Positions 25,964 to 37,484 of a stretch of 64,000 nt of DNA are shown here, in pieces. Origin of the DNA: Castor canadensis (Eukaryota > Chordata > Mammalia > Rodentia > Castoridae). The position numbers were made by a program, and so were the translations under genes. The notes under the pieces were generated by a model. The model ran no database searches. It saw only the letters and a list, made by a program, of their open reading frames with translations, and was not told the origin of the DNA. Where the stretch lies: the NCBI RefSeq assembly GCF_047511655.1, contig NC_133397.1, positions 44,158,001 through 44,222,000 of the forward strand, written 5' to 3'. How positions within the stretch are numbered: position 1 is the stretch's first letter; every line of letters starts with the position of its first letter.

Positions 25964-25993
25964 GAGACAGAGAGAGAGAGAAAGAGAGAGAGG
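25899..25993. repeat. Compound (TG)n(AG)n microsatellite
   Basis: About 20 TG units followed directly by AG units with two interruptions (acagagacag, aaagag). The two blocks change composition at position 25941. The minus frame at 25799-26017 is this low-complexity tract translated and is not a gene. Confidence 0.97.
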
Positions 25994-28900
25994 CACGGTA
26001 GGAACTGTCTTAAGCATTTTCCAACTAATGTGGAATTATTGAAGAAGAAAGTCAGAAAAGTTTTATAAGGAAATGAGTTAGTGAGTAATGAATAAATGGG
26101 TAAACTTCAATTTTAGGAGAAGCTGTGTGAACTCTTGCACGGTTTGGATTTTCATGTCTAATTCTTCTGTTAACTTTATCTAAGTTATCTCTGAGGACCA
26201 CCCACACACTCATACTCATCTCCCATGCTTAACTTAAGGCTTTTCTCTGGTTCAGAGGTAAAAACTGTGACTTACAATTAGGTCAATCATACATCAATCA
26301 GTGAATCAAGTTCCTGTTGCAAATGGTTATAATGAGACTCAATGAATCTTCTCATAGAATCTTCAGGATGGCACACTTGTTTCTATATGTGGACCTGAGT
26401 AAACACTAGCCCTGGAGATGTTGCAGTCATCTTTTGACCACACTGGTGGACATAGGGCATTCCTTGGAATTTGATGATAGACATGTAATGACAGATGGGA
26501 AAACCACAGGCTGGTGATGCAATTTAAACTCTGCTTCAGGCTTTAGAGCCACCTCTACCCTGAGGCCTTGTTAGCTATAGGAGACAATAAATTTTCTAAG
26601 CTTAATTAATTTTGGTTGTACCTTAAAGTTTCTTAACTAACACCAAGAGAAAAATCATTAAGATTCCACTGTATAAAAGCACATAAAATCTCCTTTGTTC
26701 TCTCATTTTCTCCAAATATAAACAGGGTTCTACATCTCAGGTATTTAAGCAGTGGCTTTCAAACTGTGCACCAAACTGTACCCACACTGTGCCTTCATGA
26801 AGTACTCCTGAGAAATGGAAAGGGTGGGCCCTAGTGGTTAGAACATCATGCTATATCAGCCAGGTAATAATTTAGAATTTTACAACTCTGTATCTTCATT
26901 GTCCTTTTAAAGGAAGAGGTCTAAGACTCAAGAAAAATTTCAGAGCTATTGGTTTAGAGCCTTTTTATTACTGAAACCAAGCAGTTTGCAGCAGTACTAA
27001 AGGCTATTTGTGCTGCTCTTTAAAAAAAATTCCAAAAATACAGCTCTAATTAATGCTCTAGAACCATGTTTGCATTTTTAATCTTTCACCTTAACAAAAT
27101 GGCATCATTCAGTGACACTTGAACTTACTATAGTTTATGACATTGTTTAACTTCCATCATTCAAGGTGTTCCTTTTCTTCACTGAGTCATTGAAAAATAA
27201 ATGTCTGCTCTCCTTCACATAATTTTAATATGCATAAGAAAGCACATTTTTCTAACCAGTATTTTATTAATTAGTCAAATCAGGCATGCACATTTATCCA
27301 GTAACAGTTTCCTTTAATAAAAGAATGCATTAATTTTCTCAAAATTCTATAAAAATTTAGACTTGGGTTGAAAGATTCCATTAATCACGAAAGGGGCCAT
27401 ATCTATTCTGAACTTGCTGATATCTTTCAATAAGTCAGTGTTATTGAAAAAACAAAGGGCCATGCCTCAGTGCTCGGCACATATCTTCACTCAGTATTAA
27501 CCATCATCATCAACACATTCATTGTTAATCATCACTACCTTTTAAATAATGATTTTCAGTTTAAAATTCTCTTGAGATCCAAAATTCAACAAATCTGTAA
27601 ATTTAATAGTGTAAGTATTACCTTAGAATTAAACTCTTTATTTGAGGTAATTTTAGGCTTAGAGAAAAGTTGCAAAGATAAAATAACTCCGTAGATTCTT
27701 CAACTAGTATCAACAATTAAGATAAATGGTCTAAATAATTTTGTCATCAATATTTAAAGCCTATCAATCTAATCACTAATTTGTATAAAAACAACTCATG
27801 TCTAGATGTTTCTTTTATTTGCAAATGCAAATTAGTTGTGTAACTAGCACAGTAGCTTAAAGCAAAAACAACACTAAAATAAGTAAGTACTTAATTATTT
27901 CCTGACTTAGCATTATAATGAACTGGACTTTGTTTATGAATTGTAATAAACATGAATTAGAATTGGCAAATTATCTAAAATAGGATTTTTGAAAGAAAAA
28001 CTACAAGATATTTAATAATAGCTCACAAATATTTATAACTAACAGTTTATCCATTACTAGAAGAATTGTGTGTGTGTGAAGAGAGCTAGGAGGGGACTAC
28101 ATGACAGAAAAACTCTTAAATTAAATATTTTCTTAACCTAGTTTTTAAAATTCTGGAACATATTTTCAAGGAAAGTTGCTAAATCTATTTTTATGTTTTT
28201 TTCTTTAATAAGGTATATTTTTTTCTTGGAGATATAAAAGGCTTTGCTGCCAGAATAATGGGAATAGATTTAAAACTTTCTTTGACTTCCTAACAATTGG
28301 AAAACTCTGTAGTTGTTTCCATTGTGCTGAATACTCTGAGACCAATGAACACCCTTTACAGGCTCACAATGGTGTTAACTCTGTGCATGTACTTTGTACT
28401 ACAGTGATTATGTATTGCATATAGATTTGTCTCCCTTTCCAAAAACTTATTCGTTAACAGTAACCACAGCAACGGTTGTCTGGACATCTGTCCATGAGGA
28501 ATTGGCTTGAAATGACTAACTCATTTCACAAACAGCAACAAGAGCTCTTTGATTTTAGTACTTTTCACTTCTCATGAACACAGGCCAAATGAAAGCTCGC
28601 TGTATGACTCTCACAGGTTACAGTGTCCACTTTTTCTGTCTCAAAAACTGAAGTTTAGGACCTCTCTTTCATCAGTTCTTGGGATATTTCTTCAGTGTTA
28701 AATTGGCAGGCATATGACAATTATGGCAACAAATACTATGAGAAAATAAAAGCTATTGGGTTGAAAGAAGAATCATGGATAGGATGCAAACAAATTTCCC
28801 TCTGGTCCCTGCAGGCTCCACAGTGGTCATACAGTTGCATCTGACCTAGCACCATGGGCATGCACTTTTGCTAATTTTCATTTCTTTTCTTATTTAAGCC

Positions 28901-29459
28901 TCTGATTCTGACTTAATAATTATTCAGAAGGTGACTTAAAAAATTTATTTCCAGGTAACTAAAACCTATTGGAAAACAATTACCCCAACTTGTATTGAAC
29001 TCCAGATTCATTTCATGTCTCTAGGATATGAGCCTCAGTCCCATTTTATTGTTTGGGTATAACCCAAGCCATTACATAACTTAAAATAGACCATACTTCA
29101 AATTGCTCTTTATTAATCTGTAGGCAAATTTTAAGTGGCTCAATTAGTTTCAAGTCCTTTTATACTGTTGCTGGCAGGATATCAACTTTTCCTAGGAATA
29201 TAACAGGGAAACACAAGGGTTGTTGATGATAAATAACAAAAACAAATATGCTTTATTGAAGAAGCATCTGTATAAGATGTTTTAAATTCATATGCAAAAA
29301 TCAAGAGCTGGATGTAATTCCTAGCTTAAGGCTTTACACTGAAAGTAACTAATAGGGTGAATTGAAGAAACATTTGGTCTAAAGTAAAAGTAAAACTCTG
29401 CACTGAGACTGAGCCCTAATGACTATGTGTGTGCTTCACACTTTCATACTGTAGCATAC
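25994..29459. other. Mostly unique sequence; one possible LTR remnant
   Basis: No exon recognised. About 26505-26650 ends with an 'agacaataaattttctaagc' segment and resembles the 3' part of an ancient LTR, in sense orientation. About 26745-26810 ('agtggctttcaaactgtgca') resembles the end of a MER5-type element. The stretch 28340-28680 is GC-richer and repeat-free. Confidence 0.4.
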
Positions 29460-29715
29460 ATTTGGAATTGAGTGTTGTATATAGATTAAATAAATTATGA
29501 CATCATTGAAATAAATTATTATGCACACATAAAAAAGATATATTTACATGGAAAGATGCTCATTACATTGAATAACTATTCACAAGAGAAAGTAATATGA
29601 ATTTTCTTAAACCCATGGTGCTGTTTATGGATGCAAGGATAAGGGGAATTCTTTCCATGTCTCTTAAGCATATTTTCTTGTACATTTATTACTTGTGTAA
29701 GTAAAAAATTTTAAC
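29460..29715 (+). mobile_element. Old L1 3' fragment, sense
   Basis: Follows the old L1 phrases 'tgtatatagattaaataaat', 'ttatgcacacataaaaaaga' and 'acatggaaagatgctcatta', and then the terminal 'ttattacttgtgtaagtaaa' segment. Inactive and diverged. Confidence 0.55.
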
Positions 29716-29989
29716 TGACAAATTAAAAAACAACTAATGGCACCCAATTGGTGAAAAAGTATAGAAATCAGTAGTTCACTATTTGTTGAGAAAGTGTATT
29801 TTGTCCACATATTTACTAATATGTGTCAAAATGCTTTGCAATGTGGAGTCTAATAAACTTCCTAGGAACTAAACCCAAGGAGATAGTCAGAGATTCAGAA
29901 AAATATTGTAAAAATTTAAAAAATCAGTTATAAAAGTGAAAACTAAAAAAAAAAAAGGTCCATCATAACAATATTTAAATAAGCTTTAT

Positions 29990-30300
29990 TTCATCCATTA
30001 AGTTACGTATTATATGGTCAGTAAAGCAATATTTTAAAAAGTGCTTAATAAAATTAAAGTACTCAAATTACAGCATTAAATGTATGCATTATTGTATAAA
30101 CCTTTTATACAAGGTCAGATCCCAATGAAGTTATGCAAAAGAAAAAATAATTATGAAATATACTAGTATGACAAAAGGCAAAACTTTAATTTTTTGTAGT
30201 GGTGATATTACAAATGGTTTTTCCATGTTTCTTCATATTTTCCTGTGATTTCTGGGTTTCTCAATGATGTGCATAAATTGTTTTAGAGATTATTCATCAC
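29990..30300 (+). mobile_element. Old L1 3' terminal fragment, sense
   Basis: The end part ('tttccatgtttcttcatatt', 'ttctgggtttctcaatgatg') resembles the terminal non-coding part of L1ME-type elements. Possibly a second piece of the insertion at 29460-29715, separated by about 275 bp that includes a 13-A run near 29945-29956. Confidence 0.4.
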
Positions 30301-32289
30301 TTTTCCCATCAGTGAACAATGTAAAACAAAAAACCTAGCAGCAGACACCTAGGTTTAGAATATCTTAAGACAAAGGACAAGGTATATATATCAATGAAGT
30401 ATTGAAAGTATAAGGATAAGAGCTAAACTTACATAGAGTACACTCTGATATATAATAGAGAATGTTCTTACCTAAATCCTACCTCTGCTCCAGGACCTAA
30501 CTGAAGTCTCAGCACCTTTAGCAATTCTTTGTAGACTATACAAATACCAGTTAATGTAACCTTTTTAATAATTCAAAGAATTATTCTCTCTGTCTATTGA
30601 TTAGTTTGGAATTACATGTTATCTTGAGTCATTTATATGCATTGCTGCCAATATATATACTTTTAGAAATATTTATCCAGTAATTAGTGAACTGTCCTTT
30701 GCTGGAGTATTAATAAGAAATTATTTTGGTCACCACCAAAATCAAAAGAGAGTGTGAGCATTACTGTCTGCCACTATATACTCATTTAAAAAAGTACTTC
30801 CTTTTGATTTGGGTCATTGCTGTAACCACATGCCTTACTTCAAAAATGTTAGTAGAGTTATATTCCATTTGAGAAAATACATTAATTAATAAATTATAAT
30901 TTATGTTATTTAAGATATAGTTTTAGTGGCTATAAGAGAACAAAATAAAAGTGACTTAAGCAATATAAGCAATATAGCTTCTTTTTAGAATAAGCAGGCT
31001 ATGGCTTATGTATTTCATTTTTCTGAAATCCAGCCATCTCCTTTCCTGACTCAGCACTTCTTTAGAATATGCAGACAGCAGACAGGATAAGGAAAGGAAC
31101 ATACTTTACCTTTAATAGCATAACTTGGGAATTGTACAATCACTTCCTTTCAAATATCATTGGCTGAAAGTGTTCCACATAGTGCAATAACCCCTAGTCA
31201 AATATGACTTTTGATGATGTGAAACATAGCTAGTTTAAATTGAGATGTGTTGTAAGTCTGAAATGCAATGTATTTAGAAAACTTAATTTGAAAAGAATGT
31301 AAAATATATCACTACTATCTTTATATTGATTACTTGTTACGATGTTGATATTTTACATACATTGTGTTATAAATATATCCTTAACATTATTCTTATCTCC
31401 CTCTCTTTCCTATTTTAAAAGCATGGCTGCTGGAAAACTTTAAATCACATGAAGCATTTGAATTATATATCTATTGGAGCACAATGGCTTGCTTGAGAAT
31501 TTCAAGACAATTAAAGAGAAAAAATTATTTATTTAGGAAATTCACGTGCTATATGGGGGAATGTTATTATGAGAGAAAACGTTATAGTGAGGACTGAGAG
31601 ACAATAGTATCTTCAACACAGAATTTTTTTCATAGATAGTTCAGAATTACCATAAAGAAGAAATAGTTTTGTTTTACGAATAAAAGTGAGAGAAAATTCT
31701 TCATGGCCTTTTACAATTTTACACTCTTATAAGTGAAACACTGACTTCTTTTTGTTCTGAGATTCTTTTTAAAATTTATGTATACAAGTCAGCCTTGAGG
31801 GATATAATGCCTGGCTTAGTAGCAAAGTATAGGCAAGCATGCTTTCTGCCCGTTTTAAAAGTCAAGTTTCCTAATCTCAGAGTTTAATCTATATAATGCA
31901 ACCCACTGAATGCATAAGTCCTATCTGACAATCTGGTGCAAGGGTTCTTGGGAACCAGTGTGAAAATGGTGATGTTGAGTCTACTTCTGTTGCCATGAAT
32001 AGTATACTGCTGTTTCTCAGAAAAGGTCTTATATCCTCCAATAGCATGTATGAAAGTGTGGCAGAGGGTTTTGTTAGCTTGCATGCAGGATAAAGCTCAG
32101 ATTATGCACAATTATTTATTAGAATATGTGTAATTTGTCAGTTGTACATGATGTGACTTTAGCAAAAATAAATACTATCTAATAATGATACAAAGATCAT
32201 GAACAGAGTCTTAGAAGGTAGGCAGTTCCAACATACCTAGATTCCATATGATATGTACAAATTATTAATTTCATTAGGCTCCATTCCCC
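30301..32289. other. AT-rich sequence, no gene seen
   Basis: No coding feature. About 30915-31200 may be an ancient transposon: 'gtggctataagagaacaaaa' followed by 'gtgacttaagcaatata' resembles a widespread old mammalian repeat whose name I could not settle. Short frame at 31884-32084 is not supported. Confidence 0.4.
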
Positions 32290-32425
32290 CCCATATCTAA
32301 ATTAAAATCCTACATAATAAATTCATTATAAAGATTGCATGAGATGAATTTATGCAAAACACTAAAAGTGCCAGGCTCATGGTTTTCACTCAATAAATGT
32401 TATTATTACCAATTATATGAGGAAT
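32290..32425 (+). repeat. MIR SINE 3' half, sense
   Basis: The phrases 'attgcatgagatgaatttat', 'gcaaaacactaaaagtgcca', 'ggctcatggttttcactcaa' and 'taaatgttattattacc' follow the MIR 3' end in order. Confidence 0.6.
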
Positions 32426-34014
32426 TATAGCTAAATGCAATAAATATAAAATTGCATTGAGCAAAACTGACAGCAATTTGTTGTATGTGGTTAATCACAC
32501 ACATGGCTGTCATAATTCAAAAAACCTATTTCGAATGGATATAGTGACATTAGTGCTTCTGAGTGTGCCACGTGGCCCTGCAAATTCACATATGGCAAAA
32601 CACTTGGAAAGTCCTAATTCTATTCTAGAGAAATTTTTATCAGTTGGGGACTTTCTTTTAGAAATATTGTGATTTTATATTATGTTTGGATGATTGCTGG
32701 GCATTTACACTGCTAAAAAGGTCTTTTGAGGAGTCACCTACTTTTCCTTATGTCCTCTAAATTCCTTGGAAAATGCTCACTATGTAGATTCCCACGTGTT
32801 ATTCAGAAATAGTGACTCACGGGTGATTGGTTCTTTTACGTAATCTAGTTTCTCATTATCACATAATTAATAGTTGGGATTCTCTGAACAGTTTTTCATC
32901 AACAATTCACAATGCTTTTCTAAACTATGATCTCATCGAGTAGAAAAGCCAAGTCTTTTTCTTTTTCTATTGATGGCATGCCATGTTATGCCTAGCACAC
33001 AGTAGAGACTACATGTTTATTGATTCAGGAAATGAGAGGCAGTTAATTCCTCATTTTGAGTTAGTAATTCTGTTTGTGTCACTTGAGAACTAAAATATTC
33101 TTGAGTGGCTGGGGGATTAAGCCAAAGGAATGGTTAGCAAAATGTATGGAGCAGCGAACATAACAAAATTAATATCTAAATTTTCTTGGGTTTTCCAGTT
33201 GTGAACAAAACAAAACTGGCTGTAAACTCCAATCTGACATATCAGTTTAGCCATGCTTTAATTCCTGTGAATAAAGGTTTAGTTTCTCTAGGGTGTTATT
33301 TTATGTTGTAACATAATTTGTTCATGCCATCACTATCAGCAGGTGAGAGTGGATGATGTTCTTCCTTGGAGATATGTGGTCTCTTCCATATGCCACTGCC
33401 ACAAAAGCAGGCAAAGTAGGTGGTCCTCATCTGAAAAAAATCTGTAAATAATGTTAGTGCACACAATGCCCTGATTAGTGACCCATTTCTTGATTTTAAG
33501 CCTTCAATGTTCTAAATATCTTTAAAATGCAGGTTTCTTAGGGTTTCCATCTCCCTGTTTGGATTACCCATCTGTTTCCCTGTTAGATGAGTTCTGGTTA
33601 GATTGGCCTGTATTTGGGTTTGTTTTCTACCTGGTCAATTAGGCTCTGGTAAAACACAAGTTCATTAGTCTCTGGCAAAATGGTTATCTTTAAAGTAGGC
33701 ATTTTATTTTAAAGGAGATTAATATGCTCTTTTTTATATTTCAAGATATCTAATTTCCTTCTTCTTCTCTCCCAAGAAAGTTTTCCTCTGATCTTTGCCC
33801 AAGAACCTGATCATGCTCTGTTCTTTTTAACTCTCAATATGATTCTGTACTGAGCCTCCAGAAATTACTGTGACAATTTTAGTGTTCCTCTGGCAGTGGG
33901 ATTTTTCTTCCTAGCATTTGTAGATGTTCCTCTTACATCATTTGAAGGTAACTTAGAAAAGATATTTAAAAAGTGAACATCAAGCTCACTGAAATCTGTT
34001 TTTCTATTTTCTTA
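32426..34014. other. Unique sequence with a small L2/MIR end
   Basis: At 32985-33030 the phrase 'tgcctagcacacagtagaga' then 'catgtttattgattcagg' resembles an L2 or MIR terminus. Otherwise no repeat or exon recognised. A plus-strand frame at 32457-32672 has no recognisable product. Confidence 0.4.
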
Positions 34015-34345
34015 GTACTCAATTGGTTTAGCCACATGACTGAATTTGGCCTAAAGGAATGTAAGCATAAATACTGTGGTCCATCAAATTGGTCCATCTT
34101 CTGGACCAATTCTTACTCTTCTTCTTCCTTTGCAAGCTTATGTGTAAGACTCTGTAGAGGGGTATAAAGCCATAAAAAGGAAAAAAACAAGGGTACTGCA
34201 ATGGCTCTATAGAACCAAGTCCATCTGTCTTTCTCACGTATCAACCCACACAAAACTTGAATCATGATCAAGGAGTAAACTATTTGTATGCTATAGTACT
34301 AAAATGTTAACATCCCTTGTTATAGTAGTCTACCCTGACTAGTGC
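34015..34345 (+). mobile_element. Ancient LTR-like repeat, family unresolved
   Basis: Shares the order of an old interspersed mammalian repeat: 'agccacatgactgaatttgg', 'cctaaaggaatgtaagcata', 'gaaccaagtccatctgtctt', a 'caacccacacaaaacttgaa' segment, and the end 'agtagtctaccctgactagt'. The last part is the usual terminus of such elements. Frames on both strands here are chance. Confidence 0.45.
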
Positions 34346-34519
34346 AAGGCAGAGAAGATGAATCTTTTCTGAGGAGGAAGACAAAGAAAAAGGAAGCTTT
34401 GTTCATGTAAGCAGTGTAGCTGAGATTTGGGTCTGTTAGAGTGAAGAGCACATGACACACCCATAGTGAAAAGCTACACAGTCACATACTGCCTACCTAA
34501 GCCTGGCCCCCTGAATATA

Positions 34520-34800
34520 GTGTGAAGGTCATGGTTCCTTTGAACCTCTCCACATTTACTCACAAGCCTTACCTCTTACAAAAAAGTGGCATATAGCTTC
34601 TAGTCTACTACTGAGGAATTTCATATAGCCCTTCATACAGTAAATTATCTCATATCTCTGTCATTTGATCATATTAATCTCTTTACCTAGAACACATTTT
34701 CACTTTACTGCAATTTTTTTCATTCATTCTTGAAGAGTTAGCTTGTGTTTTCCTTCTAAGAAGTTTTCTGCAGTCCTTGCAAGGCCAGGGTAGATTATGG
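34520..34800 (+). mobile_element. Probable L2 fragment, sense
   Basis: The order 'acctagaacacattttcact', 'cattcattcttgaagagtta', 'gcttgtgttttccttctaag' and 'aagttttctgcagtccttg' parallels the L2 3' region upstream of its terminus ('...cttcaggtctcagctcaaatg...'). Confidence 0.4.
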
Positions 34801-35062
34801 GCAAATATTTTTTGAGCTGAACTAAGTAATAATCATCATGCTATTGACACAGAGGAATAAAATTTAAAAGTAGATGAGATACTATAATCCCTATAACTGA
34901 GACCTTGAGAAAAATGTTTGGCAGTTTGCTTATGATCAATACTAAGTAGATACTTTATGCCTAGAATTGCCTTTGGTGTAAAACAGACATAAGAAATGGT
35001 GACACAATTTCTGCTTTATAAAGAATTTCCATCTGGGTTGAGGAGATAGCCTGACTAACTAG

Positions 35063-35165
35063 GCCAGTGATTCCGAGATTAGATGCAACACAATCACTCT
35101 GTTCAAAATGTAGATTGTTGGGTGATTTTCATGCAAGTGCTGTGCAGATCAGAATCAGAAACACT
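35063..35165 (+). mobile_element. MER5A-like hAT-Charlie DNA transposon remnant
   Basis: Reads 'ccagtgattccgagattag', 'tgcaacacaatcactctg', 'aaaatgtagattgttgggtg', then 'gatcagaatcagaaacactg', which parallels MER5A phrases such as 'cagtggttctcaaactt' and 'cagattgctgggcccca'. Non-autonomous; no transposase. Confidence 0.5.
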
Positions 35166-35429
35166 GTGGACTTCTTGAATGACAAGTAATCACTGGTACC
35201 TAGTCTAATGTCTGTAAGGCATTCAGCCAACGTGCATGAATGTGAATGAAGTGAGACAATTAGGCCACAAGAGAAAATACATACGCTAGTGAATTGAACT
35301 GCATAAACTATAAGCTTGTAGGATTTCAGATAAAAGAAATTGGCGTGGGCCAGCATAGACAAGGAAAGCATCAGGAAGCTAGGATTTGAATCAGAGTATC
35401 AGGAAAGAAACTACAAGGATTTTGTACTC

Positions 35430-35615
35430 TGACAACTCTGGATTTGAATTACAGATCCATCACTTAGTAGCTATTTAACTTCTCATAGCTTTTATTCTCT
35501 GATCTGTAAGAAGGATGTTCATAGGAACTACTTTGCAATCCTATTTTAAGGATTAAATTAAAGTGTCTTCACAGTGCCCGGTTCAGTGCATTTGCTCAGT
35601 CTATGCCAGCCATCT
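35430..35615 (+). repeat. MIR SINE, sense
   Basis: Order 'ctggatttgaattacagatc', 'catcacttagtagctattta', 'acttctcatagcttttattc', 'tctgatctgtaagaaggatg' and 'ttaaggattaaattaaagtg' then 'agtgcccggttcagtgcatt' follows MIR nearly from its core to its 3' end. Confidence 0.65.
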
Positions 35616-36360
35616 TTCCTCAAAAAATGAGCTGTATTTGGACAGAGTTATATACTTTTAGATCTGTGAGGAACTTTAGAGATCATCTTTCAACTAGAAC
35701 TCTTATTTTGTATTATTTATTGCTCAAATTGCCCATTTAATTGTTTCTGATATAACGGTGATAAAATGAGGGTATACTAGGACACAGAAAAATTTAGAAG
35801 CAGAATTCAAATCTGAGCAGGATAAAGAGAGACTGTTCATGGTATGCATTTTCAGTTATGATGATTAAATGTTTTTTAAAAAGGATTTATTTTTCTTCCA
35901 AAGGAAATGAGTCCCAAAGCTCCTAGAGCATCAGAAAAGATGTTAATACAGCCCCATTTCCTATTTAACTGCTGAGATTCACCTCATTGATAGACTGCCA
36001 CAGAGTTGTACATTACCAGGAGAAAAGGAAGTGAGAACTAACCTTGGCCTACCTTGGAGGTTTGGATAATATTTTCAAGAGATTATGTATGAGAATAAAT
36101 ATGATCAGAAATTAAAACAAGCATAGTATGAAAGAATGCATGGTAATTCATAAAACTAAACTCATTTTGTAAAAATCACACAAATTACACCACTCATCTC
36201 AGGAATGCCTGTCATGAATCAATTCAGGTGTTGAGTGGATGATCATAGATTGGTTTAGGCTGTTCTTAGACACTGATTATGTTTTGATTTCACTTTCTTC
36301 CTTTTCTTACTCAGGAACTTTAGACTGTTTTGTCAGAACCACTGGTAATAAGTACTGATA

Positions 36361-36381
36361 TCAGTGCCACCCTGGCACTGA
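36361..36381. repeat. Perfect inverted repeat (9-bp arms, 3-nt loop)
   Basis: Arms TCAGTGCCA and TGGCACTGA around loop CCC. It is GC-rich relative to the surroundings. Confidence 0.95.
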
Positions 36382-36886
36382 CATCTACAACCACAGTTCT
36401 TTTTCTCTGTCTTGTTGTCTAGAAAACAAGAAAACTATTTCATTCCATGCCTTCCAGGCTCTGTCTTTTTGCTCAGGAATACAGAGTAACATTTGGTTTT
36501 CGGGATGCCCTAAAATCCCTTTTGATCCTTATTGATTTCCTCTGTGTGTGGAATGTGCTTCCTGTTCACTTTCTCTATTTCTAACATGATAATAAATCTC
36601 TCTGTTATGATTAGAACAGGCAGACATTTTCTCCTGCAGGAAAATCTCTGACTGAAGTTCTTCCTATCTTCCTATTCTTAGATGTTTAGGAAGGGAAGGG
36701 ACTGGATGGGAGTTTGGAAAGAGGCATCTTTACCTATTTTGCTTTTTAGTTAAATAGCCATATTTATCGAAGTCTTCTTTTATGGTCCTGAACTGGAGAT
36801 TTATATTTTTGTTATATAATGTTATAAACTTCAGTCATATTTCTTTTGTGTTCATTACCTCTTTTGAATGGGATCTTTGTTCTCTG

Positions 36887-36960
36887 TTTTCTTTTCTTCT
36901 TCTTCCTCCTCCTCCTCCTCCTTCTTCTTCTCTCTCTCTCTCTCCCTCTCTCTCTCCCCC
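36887..36960. repeat. 74-nt uninterrupted homopyrimidine tract with a 37-bp perfect mirror repeat
   Basis: All bases from 36887 to 36960 are C or T on the plus strand. Within it, 36895-36931 is a perfect mirror repeat: three TCT units, six TCC units, then TTC units ending in T, reading the same in both directions with centre at 36913. A (TC)n block follows. Mirror-symmetric homopyrimidine tracts are the sequence class that can form intramolecular triplex (H-DNA). Confidence 0.95.
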
Positions 36961-37329
36961 ATATTCTCTTTCTCCATATATATGTGTGTAGATATATAGG
37001 TACACCAAAAGAGAGTTATATAGATATTTGAATCTAGTTTCTTTTTCCAACCTAAAAGAAAAATATTCACTAACTAAGCTAACTTGTTATCAAAGATCAA
37101 GAGTTTTCTTCCCCTCCATGGCATATCTTTGTTTTGTTTAACATTTTTATGTTAAGACTTATAGTGGTATTCATGACTGCTTACAAATTGTGCATAGTTT
37201 TAGAGGGAGTGAAGAAGATAGATTAGAGACACCCAGCCCTTTTCTGCATCTCCAGGAATCTGAAACAAAGTATCAAGTGTGTGACTGCAGTGAAAGGCAG
37301 ATGGTATGGACAAGCAAGAGAGGGAATTA

Positions 37330-37484
37330 GTAAAGTGCCCATCAAAAGATGAATGGATAAAGGACATGAGGGATATATGCACAATGGAATTTATTCAGCC
37401 TTAAAGAATAACAAAATTGTGTCATTTGCAGGAAAATGGGTAGAACTGGGGATAGTAATGTGAAGCAAAACTAAATTCTCCCTG
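37330..37484 (+). mobile_element. Outer L1, ORF2 C-terminal relic, left part
   Basis: Carries the L1 end-of-ORF2 phrases 'gtgcccatcaaaagatgaat', 'atgcacaatggaatttattc', 'agccttaaagaataacaaaa' and 'gggtagaactggggatagta', and breaks off near 37475-37484. The sequence expected next is found at 38749, so this piece and 38749-38953 are two halves of one insertion. Confidence 0.7.

Larger units (their letters stand above)
35655..37329. other. Unique sequence with a decayed MIR-like piece and low-complexity DNA
   Basis: About 35655-35835 ('gaggaactttagagatcatc' to 'aattcaaatctgagcag') looks like an antisense MIR/L3-type relic. The rest holds a perfect hairpin at 36361-36381 and the homopyrimidine tract at 36887-36960. 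No exon recognised. Overlapping frames at 36782-37070 are translations of the microsatellite. Confidence 0.45.

Noticed and set aside
26745..26810. Possible MER5-type element end
   Set aside because: Only one short phrase resembles the family and the opposite end was not found.
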